Positions 1 through 9,500 of a DNA stretch of 64,000 bases are shown piece after piece. The notes under the pieces are model-generated. The model had not been told where the DNA came from. It made no database searches and saw only the letters and a program-made list of their open reading frames with translations. Numbering within the stretch: the first letter of the stretch is position 1; each line of letters starts with the position of its first letter. Source of the stretch: Pseudomonadota bacterium (GTDB lineage: Bacteria > Pseudomonadota > Alphaproteobacteria > Rhizobiales > Rhizobiaceae); assembly GCA_023451735.1 (NCBI GenBank), contig JAEXYH010000075.1:62001-126000 (forward strand), written 5' to 3'. Made by a program: the position numbers and the translations under genes.

Positions 1-599
1 AAGGCAATTTTAGTGCCGGCGGGGATCAGCACCTCCGTCTCGGCCCGTCGGCGGGCCGCCAGAAAATCCCGGCTATCGATCATCGCCGCTGTCATGTTGG
101 CGTGGCTGACCTTGGAGCCTGTGCGCGGTCTCCAAGCGGAGCCGGTCTGGGCTTCGAAGAGATCGGCAGCGTAGTCGCGCATGAATTCGAAACTGTTGCG
201 GCGCTCCAGAAGGGTGATGCCCTCGGCGATCAGCCGTTCTAGCTCGACGCTTTTAACCTCGGAGCCGTCCTGCTCACGCTGGCTGGTACGTTGAGCTTCC
301 TCATTGCGATCGAGTTCACGCTGGATTCGTTCGCCTGAGCGGTGAAACAGATTGACGGTCGACCAGAGCAGGTCTTCGAGATCGGGTTCGAGACGGGTGT
401 CGCCGAGCATTTCGAAGAAGGCGCCGAAGACCGAAGTAAGACTTGTCTCTACCGCCGGTTCCTCCGGTAAGGGCCTCGGGTCAGGCTCGTCCTGGAAAGG
501 ACGGTGGCCGTATAGCTGCATCTCGAAGATGACGCGGTCGGTGGGCGAGGATGCATGGCCAGGTACGAAGATGTCGGTTTGGGTCGGAAACAGCTCCAT
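1..599 (-). CDS. DUF2493-type plasmid protein, N-terminal part (cut by window edge)
   Basis: The frame is open from position 599 to the left edge, so the C-terminal part lies outside the window. The visible 199 residues begin MELFPTQTDIFVPGHASS and contain the segment FEMQLYGHRPFQDEPDPRP, followed by a charged helical stretch. I associate this N-terminal signature with large rhizobial plasmid proteins that carry a C-terminal DUF2493 (SLOG-fold) domain. That domain is not visible here, so the family call rests on the N-terminus only. An in-frame ATG exists at 611, but its own codons (GGAG) form a good ribosome binding site 6 nt before the ATG at 599, so I chose 599. It has the same orientation as the Toprim, DUF932 and ParB-like genes further right, which is the usual company of this family on repABC plasmids. 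The role is unknown; nucleotide or ligand binding would be inferred from the SLOG fold. Confidence 0.6.
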   Translation of the reverse strand, partial: MELFPTQTDIFVPGHASSPTDRVIFEMQLYGHRPFQDEPDPRPLPEEPAVETSLTSVFGAFFEMLGDTRLEPDLEDLLWSTVNLFHRSGERIQRELDRNEEAQRTSQREQDGSEVKSVELERLIAEGITLLERRNSFEFMRDYAADLFEAQTGSAWRPRTGSKVSHANMTAAMIDSRDFLAARRRAETEVLIPAGTKIA

Positions 600-923
600 C
601 GTGATCTCCATCGGTTATGGTCGCGCTATTGCGACCTGACGGCGATCCCTGGTCACGCCGGGCCGGGCCGGAACCGCAAGCGCAAGCGCTGCGGCCCAGC
701 GCAGCGCCGGGCGGGGACGAGAAGATTTCTTGAGCCGCGAGGAATGCCGGTCGCGGAGCGTCCGGCAGGGGAAGAAATCTGAGCAACCCGCTGAAGGCTT
801 GAGCCCAGCGTGATATGGGTCGCCTCTCGGCAGGTTAGCAGACGCGGCCTGGGGTGGGAGATCTAGGAGCGAAACCGACCGATCGATATGACGCCGGCCT
901 CCCCTCCCCTCGTCTGGCTTGCG
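600..923. other. Intergenic, no gene seen
   Basis: This gap lies upstream of the DUF2493-type gene and downstream of the Toprim gene. The short open frames here (up to about 100 codons) look like GC-rich chance frames: Arg/Pro/Ala-rich, with no family signature. It probably carries the promoter for the leftmost gene, but I could not pick a convincing -35/-10 pair. Confidence 0.5.
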
Positions 924-1985
924 TTATTGTGGCGGCAGAAACGCGAGTGCATCCTCCGGGGCCAACTGCAGGCGCAGATTGGCGGTAAGCCGATCGGGCC
1001 CAAGCCGACGCAGGTCTTCGTTGAAGTCCCCGAGTTCAGGGCTGAGGACAAGCGGCAGAATGCCGATTGATAGAGCTCTGCGGCTCAAGCCCTCGATCGC
1101 GTGGCGGCCGGCGGCGTCAGCGTCGGCGGCGATGTAGAGGCGATGGCACTCGGCTGGTGGATTGAAGGCGGCCAGATGGTTGGCCGTCAGGGCTGCAACC
1201 ACGGGGATAGCGGGCATCAAGTGTGAGAGCGACAGCATGGTTTCTATACCCTCGCCTGCGATTAAGACCTCTATGGAAGCAAAGGTCTCGGCCGATGACC
1301 CTTTGGTCGGCACACCAAAGCGGACGGCATTGCCGAGAAGCCTGCCGAGCGCGCGGCGCGGGTCCTCTAACTTCGCCTTACCGACGCCGGCAAGACCGAG
1401 CCCTGAGGACAAGTAGGTACGGTGAACGCCGGTGATCACACCCGCCGCATCAGTGACAGCTGCGATCAGGGCTGGGTGGCGCCTGGTCTGGCCGGTTTTG
1501 AGATCGCGATAGAAGCAGTGGGGATGGAAACGCAGGGAGGCGTGCCGAGCCGCACGCAGGATGCCGCGCTTGCGAAGATAGTGATCCGCCAAGGTTTCCT
1601 GCAGGGGCTGGGCGATGGCAAATAGCCGCCTGGCGCGCTCAGTGGCGGACCCGTTCATTGTGACCGATGCCTCTTGGTGCACCACAGGGTCCGGGCGGGG
1701 CGTTCTCAGGAACCGTCGTGCCTCGTCGGCGACGTCCTGGAAATCGACCAAGCCGCAGGTCTCTCGCATGAGATCGAGAAGATCGCCATATTGGCCGGTC
1801 GCCGCATCGGCCCACCTGCCCGCGCGAGCGCCGGTCAATTGCACGTATAGCGATCGGCCTGGATTGTTGCCGGTATCGCCGGCGATCCAGTAGTTTCCGT
1901 GACGACGACCAGCCGAGAGGTAATGCCGGCAGACCGCCTCGGCATCGTGCGCAAGGCGGGCGGATAAATCGGAGGCGACACTCAT
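924..1985 (-). CDS. Toprim domain-containing protein (plasmid primase-like)
   Basis: 353 residues. The C-terminal half is a Toprim domain. The acidic motif IAGEGIETMLSL has its catalytic-type Glu at residue 245, YIAADADAAG supplies the DxD pair at 288/290, and GDFNEDL (Asp 320) closes the fold. The N-terminal part (about 1-230) includes SLRFHPHCFYRDLKTGQTRRHPALIA, the pattern that precedes Toprim in the DnaG-like plasmid and phage family annotated DUF7146/Toprim. There is no N-terminal zinc ribbon or helicase domain, so it is not a full primase. The family is expected to bind or process nucleic acid with Mg2+; any role in plasmid replication or conjugative priming is inference. The start is supported by GGGAG 7 nt upstream. 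It sits with the DUF2493, DUF932 and ParB-like genes in one orientation. Confidence 0.85.
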   Translation of the reverse strand: MSVASDLSARLAHDAEAVCRHYLSAGRRHGNYWIAGDTGNNPGRSLYVQLTGARAGRWADAATGQYGDLLDLMRETCGLVDFQDVADEARRFLRTPRPDPVVHQEASVTMNGSATERARRLFAIAQPLQETLADHYLRKRGILRAARHASLRFHPHCFYRDLKTGQTRRHPALIAAVTDAAGVITGVHRTYLSSGLGLAGVGKAKLEDPRRALGRLLGNAVRFGVPTKGSSAETFASIEVLIAGEGIETMLSLSHLMPAIPVVAALTANHLAAFNPPAECHRLYIAADADAAGRHAIEGLSRRALSIGILPLVLSPELGDFNEDLRRLGPDRLTANLRLQLAPEDALAFLPPQ

Positions 1986-2721
1986 GGCCGCGCTCCCTCA
2001 TGGTCAATCGCGGCCATGCGACGATAGCGCGTCAGCAATACCAGTCGGGGTATGGCCGCAGTGGTGGTCAGTTGAAAGTGCGGCTCGTCGGCTGCAGCAG
2101 TCGCGCATCGCCGATCGGAGCCATGTTTGGACGTCCGGGATTTCATGGCAGTACCTGCCGAGGGCGAATGAAAGGTCTGCCGAAGGGACGCCCTCTCAGT
2201 CCCATCAGGCCACCCTACCCCCGGCCCTTACCTCTCACTCCATCTTGTCCGCGCCAATGGTGCGAGGTCTCGCCGACGGCCTCACCCTGCGCGGCAAAAC
2301 TGGATGGCGAGAGGTTGAGGTTGGCCGCTGCTCAGCCGATGCGACCTGCCCGGTCGGTGCAGTCGAGACCTGGATCAAGTTCACATAGCTGGCTTATGGC
2401 CCCCTCTTTCGCCGCGTGACAGGGCAAGGGAAGGCTGTGGGATCGGAGCGGCTGAACGACAACGAAGTCGCCCGCCCTGGGAGAAGAGTAGCAATGGCCG
2501 CCGGCGTTCGCGGCGATCTTGGCAAATTCTCCTGTCATTCCCTTCGCGCTGGCTTGGTCTCCCCGCTGAAGTCCACGAGCGTCACGTCCAAAACAGCTCG
2601 GTCATGCTTCCGTGGAGATGACTCGCAGATATCAGCGACGGCGAAATCGCTTCCGCGTCAATCTGGCCAAGGCATCCGGGCATTAACTATCCCCTTCCTT
2701 CCCGCCAACCGCTTGCATGTT
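1986..2721. other. Intergenic, no gene seen
   Basis: This gap separates the leftward Toprim gene from the rightward antitoxin gene. A long frame runs rightward through it into the antitoxin, but its residues before position 2758 resemble nothing, and the antitoxin family never has such an extension. Nothing else is supported. Confidence 0.5.
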
Positions 2722-2738
2722 ATAGTCATGATAGTCAT
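2722..2738 (+). promoter_or_regulatory. Direct repeat before phd-like antitoxin, possible operator
   Basis: Two copies of ATAGTCAT (2722-2729 and 2731-2738) lie one base apart, 20 nt before the antitoxin start. Phd/YefM antitoxins usually bind short repeats overlapping their own promoter, so this is a reasonable autoregulatory operator. That role is inferred only. Confidence 0.4.
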
Positions 2739-2757
2739 TTTGGTTATTGGTGAACCG

Positions 2758-3024
2758 ATGCAAACATCAACGCACGATGATATGAGCTGGACAGTCGCAG
2801 GCGCGAAGGCAAAGCTTTCGGAAGTCATGGAGCGCGCGCAACTGGCACCTCAGACGATAACCCGCAATGGAAAGCCTAGCGTGGTGGTCGTCTCTGCAGA
2901 AGAGTGGCAGAAGAAAACTGCGCGCAGGGGCTCGCTCGCGGAGTTTCTGCTGTCATCGCCTCTGCGTGGTGCCGATCTCGATATCGAGAGACAAAACGAT
3001 GAGCCGCGTGACTTGTCGCTATGA
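2758..3024 (+). CDS. Phd/YefM family antitoxin
   Basis: 88 residues. It contains SWTVAGAKAKLSEVMERAQ and then PQTITRNGKPSVVVVSAEEW, the typical N-terminal DNA-binding fold of Phd/YefM antitoxins, followed by a short toxin-wrapping tail (SLAEFLLSSPLRGADLDIERQ). This family neutralises a partner toxin and represses the shared operon. The start at 2758 follows a weak GGTGA site; the ATG at 2782 is an alternative. The stop overlaps the start of the toxin frame (ATGA at 3021-3024), the usual translational coupling. The antitoxin appears intact although its toxin is broken, so it is now likely an orphan repressor or a plasmid-borne anti-addiction module against a chromosomal VapC. Confidence 0.85.
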   Translation: MQTSTHDDMSWTVAGAKAKLSEVMERAQLAPQTITRNGKPSVVVVSAEEWQKKTARRGSLAEFLLSSPLRGADLDIERQNDEPRDLSL

Positions 3025-3443
3025 GATTGCTTCTCGATACGAACGTTCTGTCGGAAGTTACAAAGCCTTGCCCCGATGAAGGTGTTCTAGAGTGGCTCCA
3101 TGCGCTGGATGAGGACCGCACATTCGTCAGCATCATATCGATCGCTGGAATTCGCCGTGGTGTCGCTCTGATGGATAGTGGGTGAAAGCGCGACGCTCTA
3201 GACGAATGGCTCACGTATGATCTGTCCCAGCGCTTCGAAAACAGGATTATTCCGGTGGAAGGGCCTGTCGCCTTTACCGGGGGCGACCTCATGGCGCTTG
3301 CCAAGCGAAGTGGTCGGGGGCTTGCATCGACCGACGGCACGATTGCCGCTACGGCCGTCGCTCACCAACTGACCCTTGCGACGCGCAACTCCAAGGATTT
3401 CGAAGGCTTCGGAATAGATATCATCGACCCATGGACTGCTTGA
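3021..3443 (+). pseudogene. VapC-type PIN toxin, inactivated by an in-frame stop
   Basis: Reading from the ATG at 3021 gives MRLLLDTNVLSEVTKP, the PIN-domain start with its first catalytic Asp (residue 6). A TGA at 3183-3185 (codon 55) ends the frame. The same frame then continues for 85 codons with perfectly family-like sequence (DALDEWLTYDLSQRFENRI, ASTDGTIAATA, ATRNSKDFEGF) to the TGA at 3441. A single substitution in an Arg codon (CGA or AGA to TGA) would explain the stop, since the family normally has Arg at this place. A second lesion is visible: the motif normally read as IAEIRRG is IAGIRRG here, so the second conserved acidic residue of the PIN active site is Gly 43. The full-length product would be 140 residues. 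Either change alone should abolish RNase activity. Confidence 0.85.
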
Positions 3444-3479
3444 TCAGTCACCTATCCGTCGATGGAAACGAAAAGCTGA

Positions 3480-3737
3480 ATGCACTCCTTCAGTTTGCTC
3501 AAGATCCGCGCAGGCATCTTGCTCGCCGGAGACCACACATCCCTGACTCGGCTACATAACGTCGTCCATAACGTGAATGACCACCCACCGCTTGTCATCG
3601 ACAAGGAGGGGTCGTTTTTTTTTGGCTTGGCGTTGGATGTGCGCAAAGCATATGAGCGACAGCGCGAAGTTACTCAACCGGGCATCGGCGATCATGCTAT
3701 CGCGCCACGCCCCTCCCTGGTTGCTGCACGCGCTTAA
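3480..3737 (+). CDS. Hypothetical protein, possibly DUF6904-like fragment
   Basis: 85 residues with a plausible coding segment, AGDHTSLTRLHNVVHNVND followed by FFFGLALDVRKAYERQREV. The second part loosely recalls the YDLRHA-type motif of DUF6904 proteins, but I cannot confirm it. The last 20 residues look non-coding, and the start has no clear ribosome binding site, so this may be a truncated remnant rather than a working gene. It lies 37 nt after the dead VapC frame. Confidence 0.3.
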   Translation: MHSFSLLKIRAGILLAGDHTSLTRLHNVVHNVNDHPPLVIDKEGSFFFGLALDVRKAYERQREVTQPGIGDHAIAPRPSLVAARA

Positions 3738-5796
3738 AGCCCAACGGCTGTGTTCGTAAGTACGTGCTGCGCAAGACTATACCTGCTCTTTGTCTCGGCA
3801 GTGGCATTGGATCCGGTCCGCTTACTGAAGCCCCCTTACTCGTGCTCTAATCGCTCAAGCCGCATCTCATTGATATCATGATTAATGTTTTCCTAATTGA
3901 AACCTAAGTGGATCTTAGGTTTCAACACTGACGCAGGCGTCCTCGGGGTGGCTCGTTTTCAGGAGGTTGTGAATGAGGACTAACGTCTGCTCTTTGGGTT
4001 TCCCGAGCGGACAGGACGAAAACCGACGCTTCGACGGGGGCTGCTCATGGCAGACGTTAACTGCCGCCTGGAACCAGATTTTAGCATTATCGGTTCGCTC
4101 AGACCAGCACTTTTGCCCCTCCCCTGCTCTCGACACCCTGGCCTCGGCTGTTTCCGCCATAAATGACCACTGGCGCGCATTTGCCTAAGATTGCCGCCCG
4201 GTATCGAGTGGCTGCTCTCCTCGCGGCAGGCGGGGCTTCATTCAGCATCTAAACCACATCTTCAACATAGCCTTTTCTCATGCATTTCTTATTTGAACAA
4301 GGCGGGTGAAGAGACGCATGAGAATTTTTGGCGAGCGGCAGACGATCACCTCCATCGCCAAGGCATCAACGTCTTTTTTGCTTTAGACACCCTTCGGCCG
4401 GCGATCGCGTCGATGAAGCCACCTCACCGCTTGGACCGGCGCGGGGGTTGCGCAAGCGAGTTCGCCCTCAACGTCGCGTCCAACAGGTTCCGCCGACATC
4501 TGTATCGCCCCGACCCGCTTACTCGTAACCCCGGTCCGCAATCGCAGTTCCGGTTAGTGGTCCCGATGAAACTTGCTGATGGATGTCTGTTTGCCGATAC
4601 CGGTATCGCGATAGGAAATCAGTCAGGGCATTCGGCCTCGAGGCGAATGAGAGAGCAGATGCTTGCGCTGCGCCAACGCGGCCTCCCATCCGCGATTTCA
4701 AACCAGCGATCCGCACGGATCCAGGCGCCCCTTCTCCAGTCTCCAGCCCGGGATGATGGCGGTAGGCCCGCAGCGGATGGGATATTTTCATCATAACCGC
4801 TCGTGCTCCGGCAACGCTGACAGATCCACGATCTCCTTTGCATCATCCCACTCGGAACTGCCGGTTGGTCGCTGCGGATGCTCGAAACCGCGCCTCGGTA
4901 CCGCGATGGATCCCAACGTTCGTCGGTCCGCCTTCTCGGCACTCTGTTGCTGGGGTTTATCGGTTTCGAAGATCAGGCGCTCGTCGACTGACTGCGAGCC
5001 ACAAACTCTAAACACGGGCATCGCTTGCCGACGTTCCTCGAGCGCGATCCTTGATTGGCCAAGGCCTGCCCTTCGAATAGGCTGTGAGGGTTCCTCGTGC
5101 AAGCAATTCACAAAAACCCATGCACTGTCTTGAGGAGCGTAACCAATCCGAATCGTGTCCGACCAGCAGGCGCATGGTCTCAAGACCTTGCCCAATATGT
5201 GAGACCGGAAGGCGCAGTCGGTCTCGACCGATAGCCCGTTCCTTGAGCCGCATAAATCCAGGACGATAAGGTATGCACTGTAGGAGGGCAGGAATCTCTG
5301 ACGCGGTGCGAACATGCCATTTTCGCGAACCTGGCGGAGCGCAAGATTGAGCGCAGTGGAGCTCGGCGCGGCAGTCTCTAACCTTATCCAGGGGCAGCCC
5401 ACATTCAAACTCGCAGAGGATCACCCCCTGCTTTGTGTGTTATCGCCAGAAGCGCGTGGGAAATGCATGGCGAGCAGCCTTGCGCCAATAATCGCTCGAC
5501 GTGAATACGGTGATATGGGTGGCCAGCCGACCAGGGGATGAAGCTGCCTTGCATGGCCAAGCGCGCGAGCGAGCGCTTTTCCCTGAACGCCCGGCGATCG
5601 TCTCGACGTTCGACGATGCGTCTGGGGAACGGATATTAACCGGCACGTTCCTTATGACGAGACCGACGTCGTACCGTCAGGTGGGAAGCTCTCGTCCGTG
5701 CCGATCTCCCGTCTCCGGGCATTGGACCGTTTCAAAACAAAGGGTGCGGAAACGGGGATGTTTCCGCACCCGGTTAGATCGGAGTGGAATAGCGCC
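3738..5796. other. About 2 kb without a supported gene
   Basis: Several frames of 60-200 codons exist on both strands (for example 4191-4796 on plus and 4791-5408 on minus). None shows a recognisable motif, none has a good ribosome binding site, and they overlap one another. Composition is mixed, without the steady third-position GC bias of the neighbouring genes. It may be eroded former coding sequence. The segment upstream of 3900 is locally AT-rich (around 3870-3920) but no promoter could be fixed. Confidence 0.4.
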
Positions 5797-7002
5797 CTAA
5801 GCTGCACTGTCGAGCAGCTTCTTTGCCTTGCCCTCGAGCTCCAGTCGGAGGTCCTGGTTGGTTTTGCTGCGAGCCAACGCCGTGATGCCTTGGACGAAGT
5901 CGAAGATCGATTCCGGCGGCCTCCCCTCCTCCGATAGAACCATCTCGATCACCCTGCTCGTCTCGCTTCTGGAAAAGCCGCGCCGGCGCAGAAACGCCTG
6001 ACGGTCATCATCCTTGCGCGCGACGATCCGTTCGCGTGCTGCCTTGATCCCGGCAATGAAGGGCGCCGGAGACGAGTTGGCGAAGCTCGACAGAGCGGGT
6101 GCGGCCTCATGGGCGAAACGCTGAGCCGCAAACTTCGAATGCCGGATCGTGATCTCCTCGAAATTTTCCGTTCCCCAGAGGTTTCGATTGGCGCAGACTG
6201 CCCGGAGATAGAAGGAAGCAATGCCGAGCGTCTTCGATCCCACCTCTGAATTCCATGCATAGAAGCCCCGGAAGTAGAGATCCGGTTCACCGTTCGGGAG
6301 CCGTCCGGCTTCGATCGGGTGGGTGTCGTCGACGAGGAAGAGAAACACATCCCGATCACTGGCATAAAGCGTTGTCGTATCCTTGGTGATATCGACGAAG
6401 GGATTGTGTGTCATCGTCGCCCAGTCGAGCATGCCCGGCACCCTCCACATCGTGTCGCCGGTCCCGTTACCGGCGATGTCCATGACAGCGGCAACCAGTT
6501 CATGGTCCCAGATCCGGCCATACTCCGGTCCGGTCACCGCGCGCAGCTCCATCCGTCCGTTATCCATTTCCAGTGTTTTGACGAGTTCAGCGCGGTGGTT
6601 GAGCAACCCATGCTGAAGATTGATAGCGGCGAGGGGCGCCGGCAATTGACGCATATAGGTCGAGGGTGCGCCGACCAGGCTGCAAAGCTGACCGTAGCTC
6701 CAATGCGTCGGCGCGATCGGCTGACGCTGACCGGGCACGTGAAGCTCAAGTCGCTCGGCATTGTCGCGCGTGGCTTCGACACGGATCGCAGTGCTCTCGA
6801 TGGTTCGCGCATGAGCGCGGTCGGCGCGGAATCGGACCGTGTCGTAAAGCTCGGTCAGCGACAGAAATCGCTCGTCGTCAGGGCGCGAAAACCATTCCGA
6901 CGAGACGCGACCAATTCGGTCACCACGAGAAATATCGACCTTGAAGCCGGAGGCAGGCGAGCTGGCAGAGGCGGCGGGGTTGATGTGAACAGACGCATTC
7001 AT
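5797..7002 (-). CDS. DUF932 domain-containing protein
   Basis: 401 residues matching the DUF932 family found on plasmids and phages. The motif series is HWSYGQLCSLVGAPSTYMR (about 125-145), LRAVTGPEYGRIWDHELV, the DVFLFLVDDTHPIEAGRLP strand, and FYLRAVCANRNLWGTENFEEITIRHS near residue 280. Its biochemical role is not established. The start is backed by AGGGAGA 7 nt upstream. It lies 101 bp downstream of the ParB-like gene in the same direction and may share its transcript. It belongs to the housekeeping block around repABC. Confidence 0.85.
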   Translation of the reverse strand: MNASVHINPAASASSPASGFKVDISRGDRIGRVSSEWFSRPDDERFLSLTELYDTVRFRADRAHARTIESTAIRVEATRDNAERLELHVPGQRQPIAPTHWSYGQLCSLVGAPSTYMRQLPAPLAAINLQHGLLNHRAELVKTLEMDNGRMELRAVTGPEYGRIWDHELVAAVMDIAGNGTGDTMWRVPGMLDWATMTHNPFVDITKDTTTLYASDRDVFLFLVDDTHPIEAGRLPNGEPDLYFRGFYAWNSEVGSKTLGIASFYLRAVCANRNLWGTENFEEITIRHSKFAAQRFAHEAAPALSSFANSSPAPFIAGIKAARERIVARKDDDRQAFLRRRGFSRSETSRVIEMVLSEEGRPPESIFDFVQGITALARSKTNQDLRLELEGKAKKLLDSAA

Positions 7003-7103
7003 GAGATTATCTCCCTTGAAAAACAGGAAACCCGGCGCAGTGGCCGGGCGGGTGGATGAGAGCCCGATCGCTCGCAGCGACCGGGCAGGTGCCGGATCTC
7101 GAA

Positions 7104-9236
7104 TTACTCGGCGGCGACTGCGAAGCCGTCGTCGGTTTCGTTTCCGCTATTGTCAGCAACGTCAGAGGGCATCTCGGAAGGGTCGGTCAGGAAGGCGGAA
7201 AGCTCCGGTTCCAGTCGCGCGCCGCTCGGATCATTGCCGTCGACACGAGCACCGAGATCAGCACTTGGCTCGTCGGTGACGTTATCGTCTCCCGTCACCC
7301 GGAGCGGTTCCGGGAGCCAGTTGGTCCCGGTCATCAGCCGTTCGGCTTCCGCCGCCATGTCGGCTTTCTTGAGGTGACCAATCAACTCGGCCGCCTCGTC
7401 GCCCCTGGCTTCGCGGACCGCCTGTACAATCCTGGCTTTGGTGACACGGCCGAGATAGTTGTCTGCCGTCGGCACCCAGCCGGAGCCGACCATGTCGAAA
7501 CCGATCGAGCGGGCAAGCTGATCGGCATGGGCCAGCGCCCGTATCCGCCTATTCCACGGTTCGACCACCGCATTGACCGATAAAGCCGCGCAATGGGCAA
7601 ACAGCGCCTGGCGGCTGGTATCGTCGAGCAGGATCAAAAAACTCCAGAGATCGTTTGGATCCTTGGGAAGGTCCTGTCCCCAAGCCTCTTGCCGCTGGTC
7701 GATTTCTTTTGCCCAGGCTGTCTCGCCGAGGCCGGGTGTCTGGCCGAAGCGTGCGCTCTGCAGCGTCACCTCCAGGCACGAATCCGATCCGTAGAGATAG
7801 AAGGTCTTCAGCACGAAGGCATGCAATACGGCGATGAAGGCCATGACCGGATCATTGGCGAGCGCATTGCGCAGCGCTACGGTTCGTGTTGCAGTCAGGT
7901 CGAGAACGAGACGCTCGGGAAGCGGCTTGATCGTCTCGTCTTCGTGTTCGCCTTGATCGGCGTCGTCGGCTGTCGCTTGCGATGAGGGCAGGGCGTCGCT
8001 CTCGTTGGTCGCGATATCACCGTTATCGCCCGAAGGATTGACTACAGCTTTCGGCTCATCCTCGGGCCGCACAAAACCGCGCTCGATTTTAAGCTCGCCG
8101 GTGGCTTCGAGCGAGATGAAGGCGCCACCCCGCGCGATGTCGTGTGCGTCGAACAGGTGAGGCCGGTCATTTAACCGGTCGAGTTCCTTGCCCAGCTCTT
8201 CGAGCTTCTCCTCGGTATCCTTTGAGTATTCGCTTGCACCGGCATAATCCGCATCGAGCTGCTCATACGCGGCACGGGTCGCGTCATAACGGGCCAGTTC
8301 CTCCTCGGACATCTCGGCCTGCTCACCATAGAAGCGGCGCAGTCCTGACGTGTGGCCATAGGGAAAGTCGAGAGCAGCTTCGACCCATTTCCATCCTTCG
8401 CCGATCTGGATTGCGTCAGCATCTGCCTTGAGCTTCTCCATCACAAGCTGCTCCAACAGAGCCGGGTCTTGCAACCATCCACCCTGGTCTTGATCGAACA
8501 GGTCCCGCATCGTCACACCGCCCACGGCCTCGTAAGCCTCGATACCGACATAAAGCGCGCGGCGATCGCTGGCACGGATTGCGGTCTCCGTCAGCAGCCG
8601 GCGGATATAGTAAGGCTCGCGGCTATGAGCGCGCGAGATATTATCCCAGACCTGTTCCTGGCGTACGTGGTCGTTTGTGATCGAGAACGCCATGATCTGC
8701 TCGAGCGTCATCTCGTCGTCAGAATAGAGGTCGAGAAGTCGCGGTGAAACTGATGCCAGGCGAAGTCGCTGCCTGACCGTCGCGACCGAAACGAAGAAGC
8801 GGGCTGCGATCTCTTCCTCGCCAAGCCCCTGCTCGCGCAAAGTCTGGAAGCCGCGGAACTGATCGAGTGGATGCAGGGATACGTGCTGGACGTTTTCAGC
8901 AAGCGAGTCTTCGACCTCGAGTGTGTCGCCTTTGCTGACGATGCAAGGTACGCCAGCAGTTTTGGCCAGCCGCTTTTGCGAGACCAGACGTTCCAGGGCG
9001 CGGTAACGGCGGCCGCCAGCCGGGATGCGGTAAAGGCCTGTCTCGTTGCCTTCCCCGTCCAGTTCGGGTCGGACGTTAAGGCTGGTCAGGAGGCCGCGAA
9101 AAGCGATGTCTTCCGCCAGATCCTCAATCGAGATGCCGGCCTTTATCTTCCGGACATTGTGCTGACTGAGGACCAGTTTGTTGAAGGGGATATCGCGGGC
9201 GGTACTGAGGGTAATTTTCTGGGAGGCTTGAGCCAT
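7104..9236 (-). CDS. Large ParB/RepB/Spo0J-family protein
   Basis: 710 residues. The N-terminal 200 residues are a ParB-type domain: FNKLVLSQHNVRK, PAGGRRYRALE (the GxRR/CTPase-type box), SLAENVQHVSLHPLDQF, then a helix-turn-helix EEIAARFFVSVATVRQRLRL. The remaining 500 residues are acidic and helical with no recognised domain, far longer than ordinary ParB (about 300). Such long ParB-like proteins often accompany repABC plasmids in addition to RepB. They are thought to act in DNA binding or plasmid maintenance, but the target is unknown. GGAG lies 8 nt before the start. A 264-bp gap separates it from repC, so it probably has its own promoter. It should not be confused with the true partition protein RepB encoded upstream. 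Confidence 0.85.
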   Translation of the reverse strand: MAQASQKITLSTARDIPFNKLVLSQHNVRKIKAGISIEDLAEDIAFRGLLTSLNVRPELDGEGNETGLYRIPAGGRRYRALERLVSQKRLAKTAGVPCIVSKGDTLEVEDSLAENVQHVSLHPLDQFRGFQTLREQGLGEEEIAARFFVSVATVRQRLRLASVSPRLLDLYSDDEMTLEQIMAFSITNDHVRQEQVWDNISRAHSREPYYIRRLLTETAIRASDRRALYVGIEAYEAVGGVTMRDLFDQDQGGWLQDPALLEQLVMEKLKADADAIQIGEGWKWVEAALDFPYGHTSGLRRFYGEQAEMSEEELARYDATRAAYEQLDADYAGASEYSKDTEEKLEELGKELDRLNDRPHLFDAHDIARGGAFISLEATGELKIERGFVRPEDEPKAVVNPSGDNGDIATNESDALPSSQATADDADQGEHEDETIKPLPERLVLDLTATRTVALRNALANDPVMAFIAVLHAFVLKTFYLYGSDSCLEVTLQSARFGQTPGLGETAWAKEIDQRQEAWGQDLPKDPNDLWSFLILLDDTSRQALFAHCAALSVNAVVEPWNRRIRALAHADQLARSIGFDMVGSGWVPTADNYLGRVTKARIVQAVREARGDEAAELIGHLKKADMAAEAERLMTGTNWLPEPLRVTGDDNVTDEPSADLGARVDGNDPSGARLEPELSAFLTDPSEMPSDVADNSGNETDDGFAVAAE

Positions 9237-9482
9237 GTCACTTTCTCCATGACGGACGGCTGGAGCTTCTCTCCAAACCTTTCAATCCGTCACGAAATCC
9301 CCCAACCTTCCTCTCCCTCTAAACGACGGCCCCGGATCGGTTTACCGTCGTACTCGGCTGTTCCGGCAATTTCCTTCGCATCCTACGCCCTCAATTTCCG
9401 TCGATTTGCCGCCTTACGAGCAAGGCATCGCGCAACGAAAATGGGTTTCGAAAAAACGCAACATTTTCATATCGTTATTGAT

Positions 9483-9498
9483 GTTGGCAGCTGCCAAC
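9483..9498. promoter_or_regulatory. parS: parS-like centromere palindrome
   Basis: GTTGGCAGCTGCCAAC is a perfect 16-bp palindrome that fits the repABC parS consensus GTTnnCnGCnGnnAAC at every fixed position. It sits 2 bp beyond the repC stop codon, a place where several rhizobial repABC plasmids carry their partition site. I saw only this one copy in the window. RepB is the expected binder. Confidence 0.85.
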
Positions 9499-9500
9499 TC

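Noticed and set aside
4191..4796. Frame of 201 codons in the 2-kb gap
   Set aside because: No start signal, no recognisable sequence, and competing frames on the other strand; not strong enough to call.
4791..5408. Minus-strand frame of 205 codons in the same gap
   Set aside because: No motif and no ribosome binding site; an overlapping frame of similar length exists in another phase.
6319..7059. Long plus-strand frame of 246 codons
   Set aside because: It is antisense to the DUF932 gene and has no motif or ribosome binding site; an effect of high GC.
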